A stretch of 53,272 nt of DNA, from assembly GCA_947495035.1 (NCBI GenBank), contig CANLXI010000039.1, forward strand, positions 1 through 53,272. Direction: 5' to 3'. Shown here piece by piece: positions 10,801 to 18,517 of this stretch. The notes under the pieces were generated by a model. That model made no database searches. It had not been told where the DNA came from and saw only the letters and a list, made by a program, of their open reading frames with translations. Origin of the DNA: an uncultured Granulosicoccus sp. (GTDB lineage Bacteria > Pseudomonadota > Gammaproteobacteria > Granulosicoccales > Granulosicoccaceae). Numbering within the stretch: position 1 is the stretch's first letter; the number at the start of each line of letters is the position of its first letter. A program made the translations under genes and the position numbers.

Positions 10801-11566
10801 TGGCGGATGTTTCATGCAAGCTGCCATGCAGGCATTGGCAACAGAGCCTCCCTGTATTCACGGTGTGCTGACCCATGCCCTGGTGGACTCACTGGGAGAG
10901 GCAAAGCTCGAAGAGCTCACTTACACCAGGCTTTTATCGGATGTCGAAAGGAAACTGGGCCAATTGACACCCTTCTTGTTGGCAGAAAATCTACAGGAAA
11001 TGATTTTCAGCTCTCCTCAACAAGAGCAGGGCATTCACAGACAGGTATATGAGCAAACTCGCCAGGAGCCGATCAAGGAAGCAGTGAGGCTGCTCGGTAG
11101 TCTGATAGAACGATACGATGGCAAATCCTCAAGAGCCAACCTCAACCTCGGAATAGCACTGGCGGCACTGGGCGAATATGCGCTCAGTCAGAGAGCAATC
11201 GACCAGTCTATTGAAGAGGACGAGGAGGTCAACGAGCTCCCTGAAGCCCGCTACTACATGGGGAGGATACTGTATGAAAGAGATGACTTGCCCAACGAAT
11301 CCACCAGAGAACTCGAGCGCGCTGTCAATGAACTGCGATGCGCATTGAAAATCACGCCAAACCATATTCCCGCGAACTACTACTTTGCACAATCGTTACG
11401 CGCCCTCACCGAACGCGAAACCCTGGTGGAAGCGGAAGAGGCATTCAGAAAATATCTGGACCACGGCGCCCCTCTGGGGAATCGCGAAAATATCCTGAGA
11501 CTTCTTGAAACCTGGTCTCGTCGTGCCTCTGCAACAGATGAAAAAACGGTTCCAGACAACCGATGA
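7817..11566 (+). CDS. Triple caspase-domain TPR protein, one live and two dead domains
   Basis: A 1249-residue protein with three caspase-like (C14) domains separated by TPR-like helices. Domain 1 (about 20-270) starts at WAIIVGITEY and keeps His108 (FACHGAP) and Cys161 (IADTCHSAA). Domain 2 (about 415-640) keeps His498 (YFSGHAHQ) but the Cys motif has become VDSHATAG. Domain 3 (about 770-950) has lost both: the GHG motif is AGYGSH (Tyr849) and the Cys position is LDAGWQRG (Gly895). TPR-like helices lie at about 275-400 and again at about 1100-1249. ATG 7817 begins close to the first domain; an earlier TTG at 7712 overlaps the previous gene and is unlikely. The stop overlaps the next start by 4 bp. 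The degenerate domains are probably regulatory or scaffolding, comparable to pseudo-caspases, which is inference. No signal peptide. Confidence 0.9.
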   Translation: MSVSGSSFRPPSQRHPERNRWAIIVGITEYQDESLNLAYAHRDAEELYNLLLTPAGGAFEPDNICLLTNPVRFPAAKEATRDNILAALRSFLKKPAKEDLVLIYFACHGAPDPDRRNVVYLLGHDTDPADIAATAIPMSSIKIALSDNLHAERVVLIADTCHSAAVGGDHLTRGVGDAAIVNAYLDELGKSTKSFALLSSAETNESSLEAERWGGGHGVFTHFLLEGLRGKAQRNGVVPVGVLFEYVRREVIRETGERQHPVIGNNDFDRDLPLAIVGGLNAREDYRLGCCLNQLGWLLNEPERFEYAKERLQEALATAHRYREKMPEALFQLGLADASLGHHDAAAAAFRRGIEDDEAQSLPELHFHLGLSLARLGRNNRAINSLRQFLALRPASPDAQWIRLFIERIASLGQRSRQIRILLIGISEYADSKLTLKGPANDIRRWKSLLSDHYQIPSTCIETLQDRHADQEAIMKALARLASEANAGDQVLFYFSGHAHQGDEKEQYLIPYDYQQNHPGCISARQLHDFANAAADKQAQTTVIVDSHATAGFVVLANRDARYRLMLGTSPEMLAYESLDTDAQVVGQFTHALVTRLAEHEPTTPLARVLQGVTDALIQAPNVQEPIFIDVKENFSDPLLENADNLDEFLDAHAFSMRQSYADLDVREILDGFDRIRTGKVCSFPQLELSYGRALLEKKQFHRALEACLGVSVEHGSALPEADLYLSMAKLHTQDYRGARSSLQEYAGSDTAIKENLKVPLEIMQNLGNQCKHALVVGIDRYPAATNLRGACNDARLIEHLLVKKFRFAADNVTLLLDDEASRDAIERHLTRLLQRATDEPALFYFAGYGSHTTEGDPTLVPADHGLADHSVDITFSELAAKAKGTNLVTILDAGWQRGVQLPWGRAWGSRFLPRSSVRPFNRGLREATPDRGHAQDYRETDLSWGPQRDKVTSFIEGTRIGRVSIFHVSLQSLYGMPPGDGGETVVEAEFDTETGGCFMQAAMQALATEPPCIHGVLTHALVDSLGEAKLEELTYTRLLSDVERKLGQLTPFLLAENLQEMIFSSPQQEQGIHRQVYEQTRQEPIKEAVRLLGSLIERYDGKSSRANLNLGIALAALGEYALSQRAIDQSIEEDEEVNELPEARYYMGRILYERDDLPNESTRELERAVNELRCALKITPNHIPANYYFAQSLRALTERETLVEAEEAFRKYLDHGAPLGNRENILRLLETWSRRASATDEKTVPDNR

Positions 11567-12744
11567 ATATCGAAGGATGCTCGAAGCATCTCGCACAGCT
11601 GTTTTCCATGGTGATCAATCTTGTCCTGTTGGCAGTGATCATGGCTCTGTCTGTCATCGTCATGCGGCAACTTACCGGTGATACGCTCGTGGTCAAGGCG
11701 CTGAACGTTCCCTCCCAACTCGAGAGTCAGGGGTACACGGGCGAGGTTGCTGCGCAGTTGATCGTCGATGGTATGCAGACCATCCAGGTATTGGCCAATA
11801 CTCGCATCAGTCGTCGCAACCTCATCCCCGACGCGTCCAGACTGGATATCGAGATGCCCGGCTCCGGTCTGTCGGTCAAAACCATAGGGAGAGTCTTGAG
11901 GGAAAGCCTGGGTATGTCCGAGGCTTCCGTAAGCGGCGACATCGTTCGAACCGACACCGGTTACCGACTGCATCTGAGATATATCGACGGTGCCAGCTTC
12001 AGGATGATAACGCCATTGGACAGCGACAGCATTGATGGTTTGCTTGACGAGGGAGCAGAGAAGTCCATGGAGATCGTCAATCCGTTCCTGCTGGCTGCCT
12101 ATCTCTATGGCAGGGGACTTGACGACCCCCGAAACGGCGTCGAGACCGAGGAAGGCCGTGAAAGATTCGTAGCGTTGCTCAAGATGTGTTTCGAGAATGA
12201 GAACCGGGAAGATGATAGCTGGGCGAATAATCTTTGGGGAATGTCGCTGGCATCGGAAGGACAGTTCATCGAAGCCATCGAGAAGTACAAATCCGCCATC
12301 GAAGGGGATTCGAATTTTGCTCTTGCCTATAACAACTGGGGAAATGTCCTGCTCAATATCAAACGTTATGAAGAGGCAGAGGAGAAGTTCTCGGCAGCGA
12401 TTGCCAAGGACCAGAATCTGGTCACGGCCATGACGGGAAGATTGTTCGCTCAGGGAATGAACCTGGATGGCAAGGGAAATTACCGGGAAGCCATCCGTAA
12501 ATTCGAAGCAGCACTAGTCAGTGATCCGGATTTCGCGGATGCTCATGCGCGATTGGGCAGGGCGCTGGATGAACTGATATCCACGCAAGACAGTGACGAC
12601 GACGATCTGGAAAGCAGAGCTGAAATGGCTCGGAAAGTCATTCATCACTATCGAATGGCACAACAACTGGAACCTGACACGTATCAGGATCAACTGGACT
12701 TTTCAATCAACAGAATGCGCCGGGTGCTCGAATCGTTGCAATAG
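11563..12744 (+). CDS. Membrane-anchored TPR protein of the caspase operon
   Basis: A 393-residue protein whose ATG overlaps the stop of the triple-caspase gene (ATGA), so the two are translationally coupled. One transmembrane helix lies at residues 12-33 (SMVINLVLLAVIMALSVI). After it comes a mixed alpha/beta segment of about 150 residues. Residues about 200-390 carry TPR units with the usual small/aromatic pattern, for example ALAYNNWGNVLLNIKRYEEA and ADAHARLGRALDEL. TPR proteins bind partner peptides, so this one could anchor the TPR-rich caspase at the membrane. That is inference from coupling. No enzymatic motif is seen. Confidence 0.88.
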   Translation: MNIEGCSKHLAQLFSMVINLVLLAVIMALSVIVMRQLTGDTLVVKALNVPSQLESQGYTGEVAAQLIVDGMQTIQVLANTRISRRNLIPDASRLDIEMPGSGLSVKTIGRVLRESLGMSEASVSGDIVRTDTGYRLHLRYIDGASFRMITPLDSDSIDGLLDEGAEKSMEIVNPFLLAAYLYGRGLDDPRNGVETEEGRERFVALLKMCFENENREDDSWANNLWGMSLASEGQFIEAIEKYKSAIEGDSNFALAYNNWGNVLLNIKRYEEAEEKFSAAIAKDQNLVTAMTGRLFAQGMNLDGKGNYREAIRKFEAALVSDPDFADAHARLGRALDELISTQDSDDDDLESRAEMARKVIHHYRMAQQLEPDTYQDQLDFSINRMRRVLESLQ

Positions 12745-12786
12745 AGGGTCTCAGGCCAGGACAGAGTGTTTGCGGCGTGTGGCGTA

Positions 12787-13053
12787 GTGTTTGGTGTTTG
12801 GTGTTTGGTGTTTGGTGTTTGGTGTTTGGTGTTTGGTGTTTGGTGTTTGGTGTTTGGTGTGAAGGGTGAAGGGTGAAGGGTGAAGGGTGAAGGGTGAAGG
12901 ATGAAGCGGGCAACGGGCAACGGGCAACGGGCAGCGGGCAGCGGGCAGCGGGCAACGGGCAACGGGCAACGGGCAGCGGGCAGCGGGCAGCGGGCAGCGG
13001 GCAGCGGGCAGCGGGCAGCGGGCAGCGGGCAACGGGCAACGGGCAACGGGCAG
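12787..13053. repeat. Composite heptamer array of three different units
   Basis: Three unrelated 7-bp tandem repeats lie end to end: 10 copies of GTGTTTG (12787-12856), 6 copies of GAAGGGT with the last one variant (12861-12902), and 21 copies of CGGGCAA/CGGGCAG (12907-13053). Only 4 bp separate each pair. The array fills most of the gap between the TPR gene and the SPOR gene, which converge here. The array stays open in all frames of one strand, so long reading frames across it are artefacts. Confidence 0.97.
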
Positions 13054-13099
13054 GTTATTCCAGAACGTCCCATACATCCACTTGAATTCGTGCTTTCAT

Positions 13100-13990
13100 C
13101 TAGCAAGTGCCTATCTCACCCGATTGAGGACACTTCCAGACGAAGGCATCGCCAGCCACGTCACGACGCGCTTCTTCGAGCGCCTGGTAAGCCACTTCCT
13201 TCGAAACCCAGGTGGCCATCATGATGGCGTAGGCCGGATTTCCCTGGTACGGTGCATAGGCTACGAAATCATATTGCGGTGCCTTGCTCTTGAGCCGATC
13301 GATTTCCCTGGCCGCATCCGACGCCGAGAATACAGAAGCTACCAGAACGAAATACTTGTTGTTGTTGTTCACGACGTAGGGACTATCGCGCAGATAAAGC
13401 TCGGAGCGGCTGGTGGAAGTCATTCGCCCGGCAGGCTGGGGAGGCGGTGCGTTTGCATCCTTTCTGGAGGCAACCGTTATGAACTGACCTGTTGCACGAA
13501 CACGAAATGCTCTGGCGGGCCCAATATGTATGGGCAGACTTGCTGTATCCCTCGAGTCACTGATGATTCGCGACAGTACTTCCTTCTCGTAGAGCTCGTC
13601 GTGCACCCTTTCCAGCCACGACGCCATTTCCGATCGCGACTGATTGGTCGCATGCTCTTCCAACAATCTGCAGTACCTGGAATACATGACAGCGATGACC
13701 AGTGTCTGATCAGCCCGATCGTGACGCCAGAGCAGACCGTTTCTTGTCTTGCGAGGCTGACTGTCCAGACTCAAGACTTCATCCAGATCGTTCAGGCAAT
13801 CTTCTGTATAACTATCCATATTCGCTGGAAGCGATGCAACTGGACAGTTCAATCCCACCTGGGCAAAAGCGAGCGAGGCCGTAAGGAAATACGCGGCAAT
13901 CGAAACAGGCAAGCAGCGACCTGTGTTCATGACTGCTGATGAATGCCGACGTCCGGTTGGAATTCTTCGAAAGTCAAACAAACAAATCAT
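13100..13990 (-). CDS. Exported SPOR-domain protein
   Basis: A 296-residue protein with a C-terminal SPOR-like domain (about residues 210-285): YFVLVASVFSASDAA, then a basic/aromatic middle strand and AIMMATWVSKEVAYQAL. SPOR domains bind denuded septal peptidoglycan glycans. A hydrophobic signal segment ending in SLAFAQ lies at about 28-44. ATG 13990 is chosen because GAGGAG lies 6 bp before it; ATG 13930 would give a more normal signal-peptide length but has no ribosome site. Four Asn in a row before the SPOR domain come from an AAC microsatellite. It is convergent with the caspase operon and divergent from the metallopeptidase, so it may or may not belong to the same system. Confidence 0.75.
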   Translation of the reverse strand: MICLFDFRRIPTGRRHSSAVMNTGRCLPVSIAAYFLTASLAFAQVGLNCPVASLPANMDSYTEDCLNDLDEVLSLDSQPRKTRNGLLWRHDRADQTLVIAVMYSRYCRLLEEHATNQSRSEMASWLERVHDELYEKEVLSRIISDSRDTASLPIHIGPARAFRVRATGQFITVASRKDANAPPPQPAGRMTSTSRSELYLRDSPYVVNNNNKYFVLVASVFSASDAAREIDRLKSKAPQYDFVAYAPYQGNPAYAIMMATWVSKEVAYQALEEARRDVAGDAFVWKCPQSGEIGTC

Positions 13991-14551
13991 TGTTGTCTCC
14001 TCACGAAAGACTCACCGCTTACCCCGGACAGCCTTGCTGTCCCTGCAGTGCGATCGTATAACAGCCACCTTACACCGAAAGCCAATCTGACACTAGTGCA
14101 AACCTCGCGCAGGCAAGTGACTTGTCGCAACACTCGGGAAATACGCCATAACTGGATATCAGATAGCTCGAGACGCTGTGAGTGAACGCCTTGCGACCAA
14201 ACTGGATGAACAGTACCAAGGTCGCCATCGACATGGCCAGTAATGACATCGTTCTGATTTGGCGTCGAGTCCTCACGAACCTTCCAGGGCTTTCACTACC
14301 CGAATTGGCAGTCGTAATATTCGAAAGACAGTTATACATTGGATGCTTGGTCATGGGGCTTCTCATGAAGAGCGTTTTTTCAGAATCCACGCTGGACACA
14401 GGCAAGCAAGCCAGGGACATTCAACTTCGGCAAAGCGGATGTCGAACGTCGTGTGTAAGCAAACCAAACGGCCGACCCGTCGCCTCGCAAGCAACACTCT
14501 TCATACAATTGATCAAACCTTTTCCGGGTAGCTTGTTCTCCGGCCTTATCC
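13991..14551. other. 560-bp gap, possible small membrane protein
   Basis: No firm gene. A minus-strand frame ending at 14070 could start at ATG 14354 with a weak GAGAAG ribosome site and would encode about 94 residues with one hydrophobic helix (MSLLAMSMATLVLFIQF). It has no family I recognise. The opposite strand is also open (14182-14559) but looks like a shadow. The gap must contain the promoters for the SPOR gene and for the metallopeptidase; neither is clear. Confidence 0.3.
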
Positions 14552-16744
14552 ATGAATAGATCGGTGTCCTTTCAACCGCCCAGGAAGCTGAGAGTCTTCG
14601 CTTTCGACCCGGCCACCGGCAATCGTCATGCCAATCGCAGAATTCGCGAGATGACGATATCGATTCCCTGGGAGCTTGATCCGATTCCTCGTGACCAAGC
14701 CTTCATCGGTCCGGATGGCGAGTATCTGCAGATCGTTGACTTTGATCCGGCAAGTGGTCTCTTTTACGAACCCATTGATCTCAATGACCCCGAAGTACTT
14801 CATAACAACGGCCTTTCGCCGTCTGAAGAGAATCCGTTTTTTCATCAACAGATGGTGTATGCCGTCGCGATGAACACAATTTCGGTATTCGAGCGAGCGC
14901 TGGGCAGGGTTGTGCTCTGGGCACCACGACGACATGATCCAGACCATCCCGATCAGGATCGATACGTCGGCAAGCTTCGTGTGTATCCGCACGCTCTGCG
15001 AGAAGCCAATGCGTTTTATGACCCTCACAGGATTGCACTGTTGTTCGGGTATTTCACGGCGGGCCGTTTCAGTCGATCAGCACCACCTGATTCGGTTGTC
15101 TTTACCTGCTTGTCTCACGATATCGTGGTCCACGAAACGTGCCACGCCATCCTGGACGGCATGCACCCCCACTATGTGGAAAACAGCAACCGGGACATGT
15201 TGGCACTGCATGAAGCCTTTGCCGATATCGTTGCAGTTTTTCAGCATTTCTCCCACCCTCGAGTGCTGGAGGACCAGATAGCCCGCACGCGAGGTGATCT
15301 TGAAAGACAAAGCCTGTTGGGGGCATTGGCACAGGAGTTTGGCCAGGCCATTGGACATGCAGGGGCACTCCGGGATGCTCTTGGGCAGTATGTTGACGGC
15401 AAATGGCAGCCCCGTGAACCCGATAATGAAACCCTGGACCATCTGGCTGGTCCTCATGCCAGAGGGGCGATACTGGTGGCAGCTGTCTTCCGCGCTTTCT
15501 TGTCGATATATCGCGCTCGCGTTGCAGACCTCCTGCGCATCGCATCCGGAGGTAGCGGCATTCTGCGAGACGGCGAGATAGACCCGGATCTGGTAAAGCG
15601 GCTTGCCCACGAGGCGGCGACGTCCGCGCAACACATCCTCCGAATGTGCATTCGGGCCATGGACTACGTGCCACCGGTCAACGTCGATTTTGGCTGCTTT
15701 CTTCGGGCTGTCATCACTGCCGATCACGATCTTTACCCGGAAGATGATTACCACTACCGAAGGGCCTTCATCGAAGCCTTCACCGCATGGGGGATTGTTC
15801 CTGAAGGCACCCCGGTGATCACTGAGAGGTCGCTCATCTGGCCGGAATTTCGTGAAGCCGCAGCGGATCATCAAAGAGAGCATGATATCGATTCCCTGGA
15901 AGCCGACTTTCGCGGTTTGATTTCTCGTCCTGATGAAATATTCAAGGAACTCAAACGGCGTAACGACATGCGAGACAATGCAGGCCGCGAGCTGATCAGG
16001 GAACTGGAGTCACTGAAAGACAGGCTCGTTCATCGCTTGCAGGAAAAACAGGAAAGTTCGACACAAACGACATCGGCGAGGCGCAGCCTCAGAGCATTCA
16101 GCAAGAATGACGTGCTGCAGAGGAACCTGCTCGGATCGGAATTCTCCAATGATCGCGCGGTGGTCTTCCTGGCGCGGGAATTCTACTCCCTGATTTTCTG
16201 GGGAATCATATCAGGTCAGCAGGATAACGAACTCTTGCACATGATCGGCATTACGCTGGAGAATGATGCGCCGAATACGATCAGTCGATCAGAGATTACC
16301 GGGCTGCCGACCTTCCAGGTGGGCTCAGTCAGAATGGCCAACCGGGTTGGCAAACGTGGCCAGACAGAGAGCGAATACGTAGTCGAGATCATCCAGTCGC
16401 GTGATGGTTTCCTCGATCGACAGATTCAGGCACTTGCGGACAAGGGAACCAGGACAGCAATCACTCGGGCGTGGCGCAAGTTGCATGGTCAAAAGCCTTA
16501 CCGGCGTGATTTCCTGTATCGCTGCGGCTGTACCTTGTTGATCGACACGAAGAGCTTTGAAATACGCCGTGTCATTCGAACCAGATATCGTGCAGATGAG
16601 GATGAAGGGCTGGAGCGAATGCGGCGCTTTCTCAAAGGTTCGACGTGGCAGGCTCGCAATGCCTTCGATGACCCCACAGATGGCCAGGGAACGTGCAACG
16701 CCTTTGCAGAACTGCACCGACATGTCGAGAGAGGTCGGTTCTGA
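14552..16744 (+). CDS. Gluzincin-type metallopeptidase (M4-like HExxH)
   Basis: A 730-residue protein with the zinc motif VVHETCHAILDG (His194, Glu195, His198) and a second motif LALHEAFADI, where Glu221 is the likely third zinc ligand; the spacing resembles thermolysin-type (M4) enzymes. Residues about 1-190 lead into the site and about 250-400 are helical, as in the M4 C-terminal lobe. A charged coiled-coil stretch (about 440-510) follows, then a roughly 200-residue alpha/beta C-terminal domain I do not recognise. There is no signal peptide, which is unusual because most M4 enzymes are secreted pre-pro-proteins. Its stop overlaps the start of the MBL gene by one base (TGATG). A cytosolic protease paired with a hydrolase and next to caspases suggests a toxin or processing role, which is inference. 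Confidence 0.8.
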   Translation: MNRSVSFQPPRKLRVFAFDPATGNRHANRRIREMTISIPWELDPIPRDQAFIGPDGEYLQIVDFDPASGLFYEPIDLNDPEVLHNNGLSPSEENPFFHQQMVYAVAMNTISVFERALGRVVLWAPRRHDPDHPDQDRYVGKLRVYPHALREANAFYDPHRIALLFGYFTAGRFSRSAPPDSVVFTCLSHDIVVHETCHAILDGMHPHYVENSNRDMLALHEAFADIVAVFQHFSHPRVLEDQIARTRGDLERQSLLGALAQEFGQAIGHAGALRDALGQYVDGKWQPREPDNETLDHLAGPHARGAILVAAVFRAFLSIYRARVADLLRIASGGSGILRDGEIDPDLVKRLAHEAATSAQHILRMCIRAMDYVPPVNVDFGCFLRAVITADHDLYPEDDYHYRRAFIEAFTAWGIVPEGTPVITERSLIWPEFREAAADHQREHDIDSLEADFRGLISRPDEIFKELKRRNDMRDNAGRELIRELESLKDRLVHRLQEKQESSTQTTSARRSLRAFSKNDVLQRNLLGSEFSNDRAVVFLAREFYSLIFWGIISGQQDNELLHMIGITLENDAPNTISRSEITGLPTFQVGSVRMANRVGKRGQTESEYVVEIIQSRDGFLDRQIQALADKGTRTAITRAWRKLHGQKPYRRDFLYRCGCTLLIDTKSFEIRRVIRTRYRADEDEGLERMRRFLKGSTWQARNAFDDPTDGQGTCNAFAELHRHVERGRF

Positions 16745-18381
16745 TGGCCAGGATGAGCTCCCCGACAAGTGGTGTCAAGGTGCGCATGTATCGGCAAGGA
16801 CATGGAGACTGCTTTCTACTCGCTTTCGCTGGCCGCGAGGGAAGAAGAAAGCGAACTGTCTACGTGCTGATCGATTGTGGCTTGAAACCCGGTTCCGAAG
16901 TCAACGATCAGAAGATCGAAGCGGTGATCAACGATATCCACGATGCAACGAACGGGCATGTCGATATCGTGATCGCTACGCATGAGCATCAAGACCACGT
17001 CAACGGCTTTGCGAAAAAGAAGAATCGCAAACACCTGTTCGACAAGATCACCATTGGACAGTGCTGGTTGGCCTGGACGGAAGATGGGTCGGATGAACTG
17101 GCCAACGCACTGCGAGAGAGGTTCCGCGACACCCTGGTCACTCTGGCTTACGCTCAGGAGAAGGTTGAATCGCGGAACAAGGACAGCGACCTGGCCGCTC
17201 GATTATCGGACCTGTTGAGTACCGAGACAGGTGATGATGGTCGTCCAGTAAAGCCAGGGGAAGAGGGGCGGGGAATTCTGGAGGCCTTCCGGATGGAGAA
17301 GAAAGCCAACCCGTTCCTGACAACATCCGAACTGGCAGCATCAGCGGTTCGTGGTATCACGAACAAGAATGCCATCAAATACCTCAGGAATCGATCAGAG
17401 GAATCGACAGTGTATCTCAGTCCTGATTCTCCTCCTGCATCGATTCCTCTCGTGAAGGACCTTCGGATCTACACACTGGGTCCACCGCGAAACGAAGCCC
17501 TGTTGGTCGACCTCGACCCGGTAGGCGATGAAGAATTCCACCTGGGTTTATCCGGGCGTAACCGGAATCTGGGAGGAGACACACGGGGCTTCGCACAGGC
17601 AGTCGCGACTGACACGGCTACGAACGCGGAATTTCAGCCCTTCAGTAAACGTCACGGCATACCTCAGGACGATATACTGACCCGTACCCTACCGAACGCG
17701 TCTGCAGGAGCCCAGTCATCGCAGCAAGCGCGACTGGATTATCTGCGACAAGTCTATGGCGGAACGGGTCCTGATGAAAACGATGAGGCGACAGACTGGC
17801 GCCGCATTGACGAAGAATGGCTCGGTACCGCAGAGGGTCTGGCACTCCGATTGAACAATGAGGTCAACAATACCAGTCTGGTTCTTGCCTTTCAGCTGCC
17901 AAAGACAGGCAAGGTGCTTCTCTTCACCGGTGATGCACAACGGGGAAGCTGGATTGGCTGGTCGGACCTCGAATGGACCGACGATGAGAACAGGACGACA
18001 ACCGTACGTGATCTGCTTGCTCGCTGCGTGTTGTACAAGGTCGGGCACCATGGCTCACACAACGCCACCCTCAACGGCACCAGTGCCGACGACCATGCCA
18101 ACCTGGGCTGGATGGCAAGAGGCGAATTCGCAGACGACTTCGTGGCAATGATTCCTGCAAACACACCCTGGGCACTCGGCAAATCGAAACCCTGGATGCA
18201 TCCTCTGCCACAGATCGAAGAGGCTCTGACCAAGAAAACTCGTGGTCGCGTATTCCGAAGCGATCGCGATGCAATCGAACAGCCAGATGAGGCCGTGATG
18301 TGTACTGCCGAATGGCAGGCATTCAAGAAACTTTGCAAGGAGACGAAGCTATACTTCGAATATTCCGTGGAAGACAGGTAG
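16744..18381 (+). CDS. Metallo-beta-lactamase-fold hydrolase (ComEC-like MBL)
   Basis: A 545-residue protein with the MBL motif THEHQDHVNGF (His80, His82, Asp84, His85). Later motifs are LLFTGDAQRGSW (metal-binding Asp) and YKVGHHGSHNAT, which resemble the MBL domain of ComEC/Rec2-related proteins, so a nuclease or phosphodiesterase activity is possible. An insertion of about 200 residues lies between the two halves. ATG 16744 is chosen because it overlaps the previous stop and has AGAGAGG upstream; an in-frame ATG at 16693 lies inside the metallopeptidase gene. No signal peptide or membrane helix, so it is cytosolic. The tight coupling implies stoichiometric production with the metallopeptidase. 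Confidence 0.85.
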   Translation: MARMSSPTSGVKVRMYRQGHGDCFLLAFAGREGRRKRTVYVLIDCGLKPGSEVNDQKIEAVINDIHDATNGHVDIVIATHEHQDHVNGFAKKKNRKHLFDKITIGQCWLAWTEDGSDELANALRERFRDTLVTLAYAQEKVESRNKDSDLAARLSDLLSTETGDDGRPVKPGEEGRGILEAFRMEKKANPFLTTSELAASAVRGITNKNAIKYLRNRSEESTVYLSPDSPPASIPLVKDLRIYTLGPPRNEALLVDLDPVGDEEFHLGLSGRNRNLGGDTRGFAQAVATDTATNAEFQPFSKRHGIPQDDILTRTLPNASAGAQSSQQARLDYLRQVYGGTGPDENDEATDWRRIDEEWLGTAEGLALRLNNEVNNTSLVLAFQLPKTGKVLLFTGDAQRGSWIGWSDLEWTDDENRTTTVRDLLARCVLYKVGHHGSHNATLNGTSADDHANLGWMARGEFADDFVAMIPANTPWALGKSKPWMHPLPQIEEALTKKTRGRVFRSDRDAIEQPDEAVMCTAEWQAFKKLCKETKLYFEYSVEDR

Positions 18382-18517
18382 CGCCGCTTTCGGCAAGATT
18401 CCAGTTGACGCAGGGTACTGTTCGACTGTCCAGTCGATGTCCCGAGCTTTGAAATTCGGTCCTGACACGGTTGCAAGGCATGACGATGTGGTATTCCTGC
18501 ATGAAACAGGAAGAAGC

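Noticed and set aside
12690..13106. Long minus-strand frames rich in LPVARCP repeats, and plus-strand frames rich in GQRA repeats
   Set aside because: They are translations of the heptamer array. A 7-bp period keeps all frames of a strand free of stops when the unit lacks them, so the frames carry no coding evidence.
15077..15883. 268-codon minus-strand frame
   Set aside because: Lies opposite the zinc motif region of the metallopeptidase, which is strongly supported.
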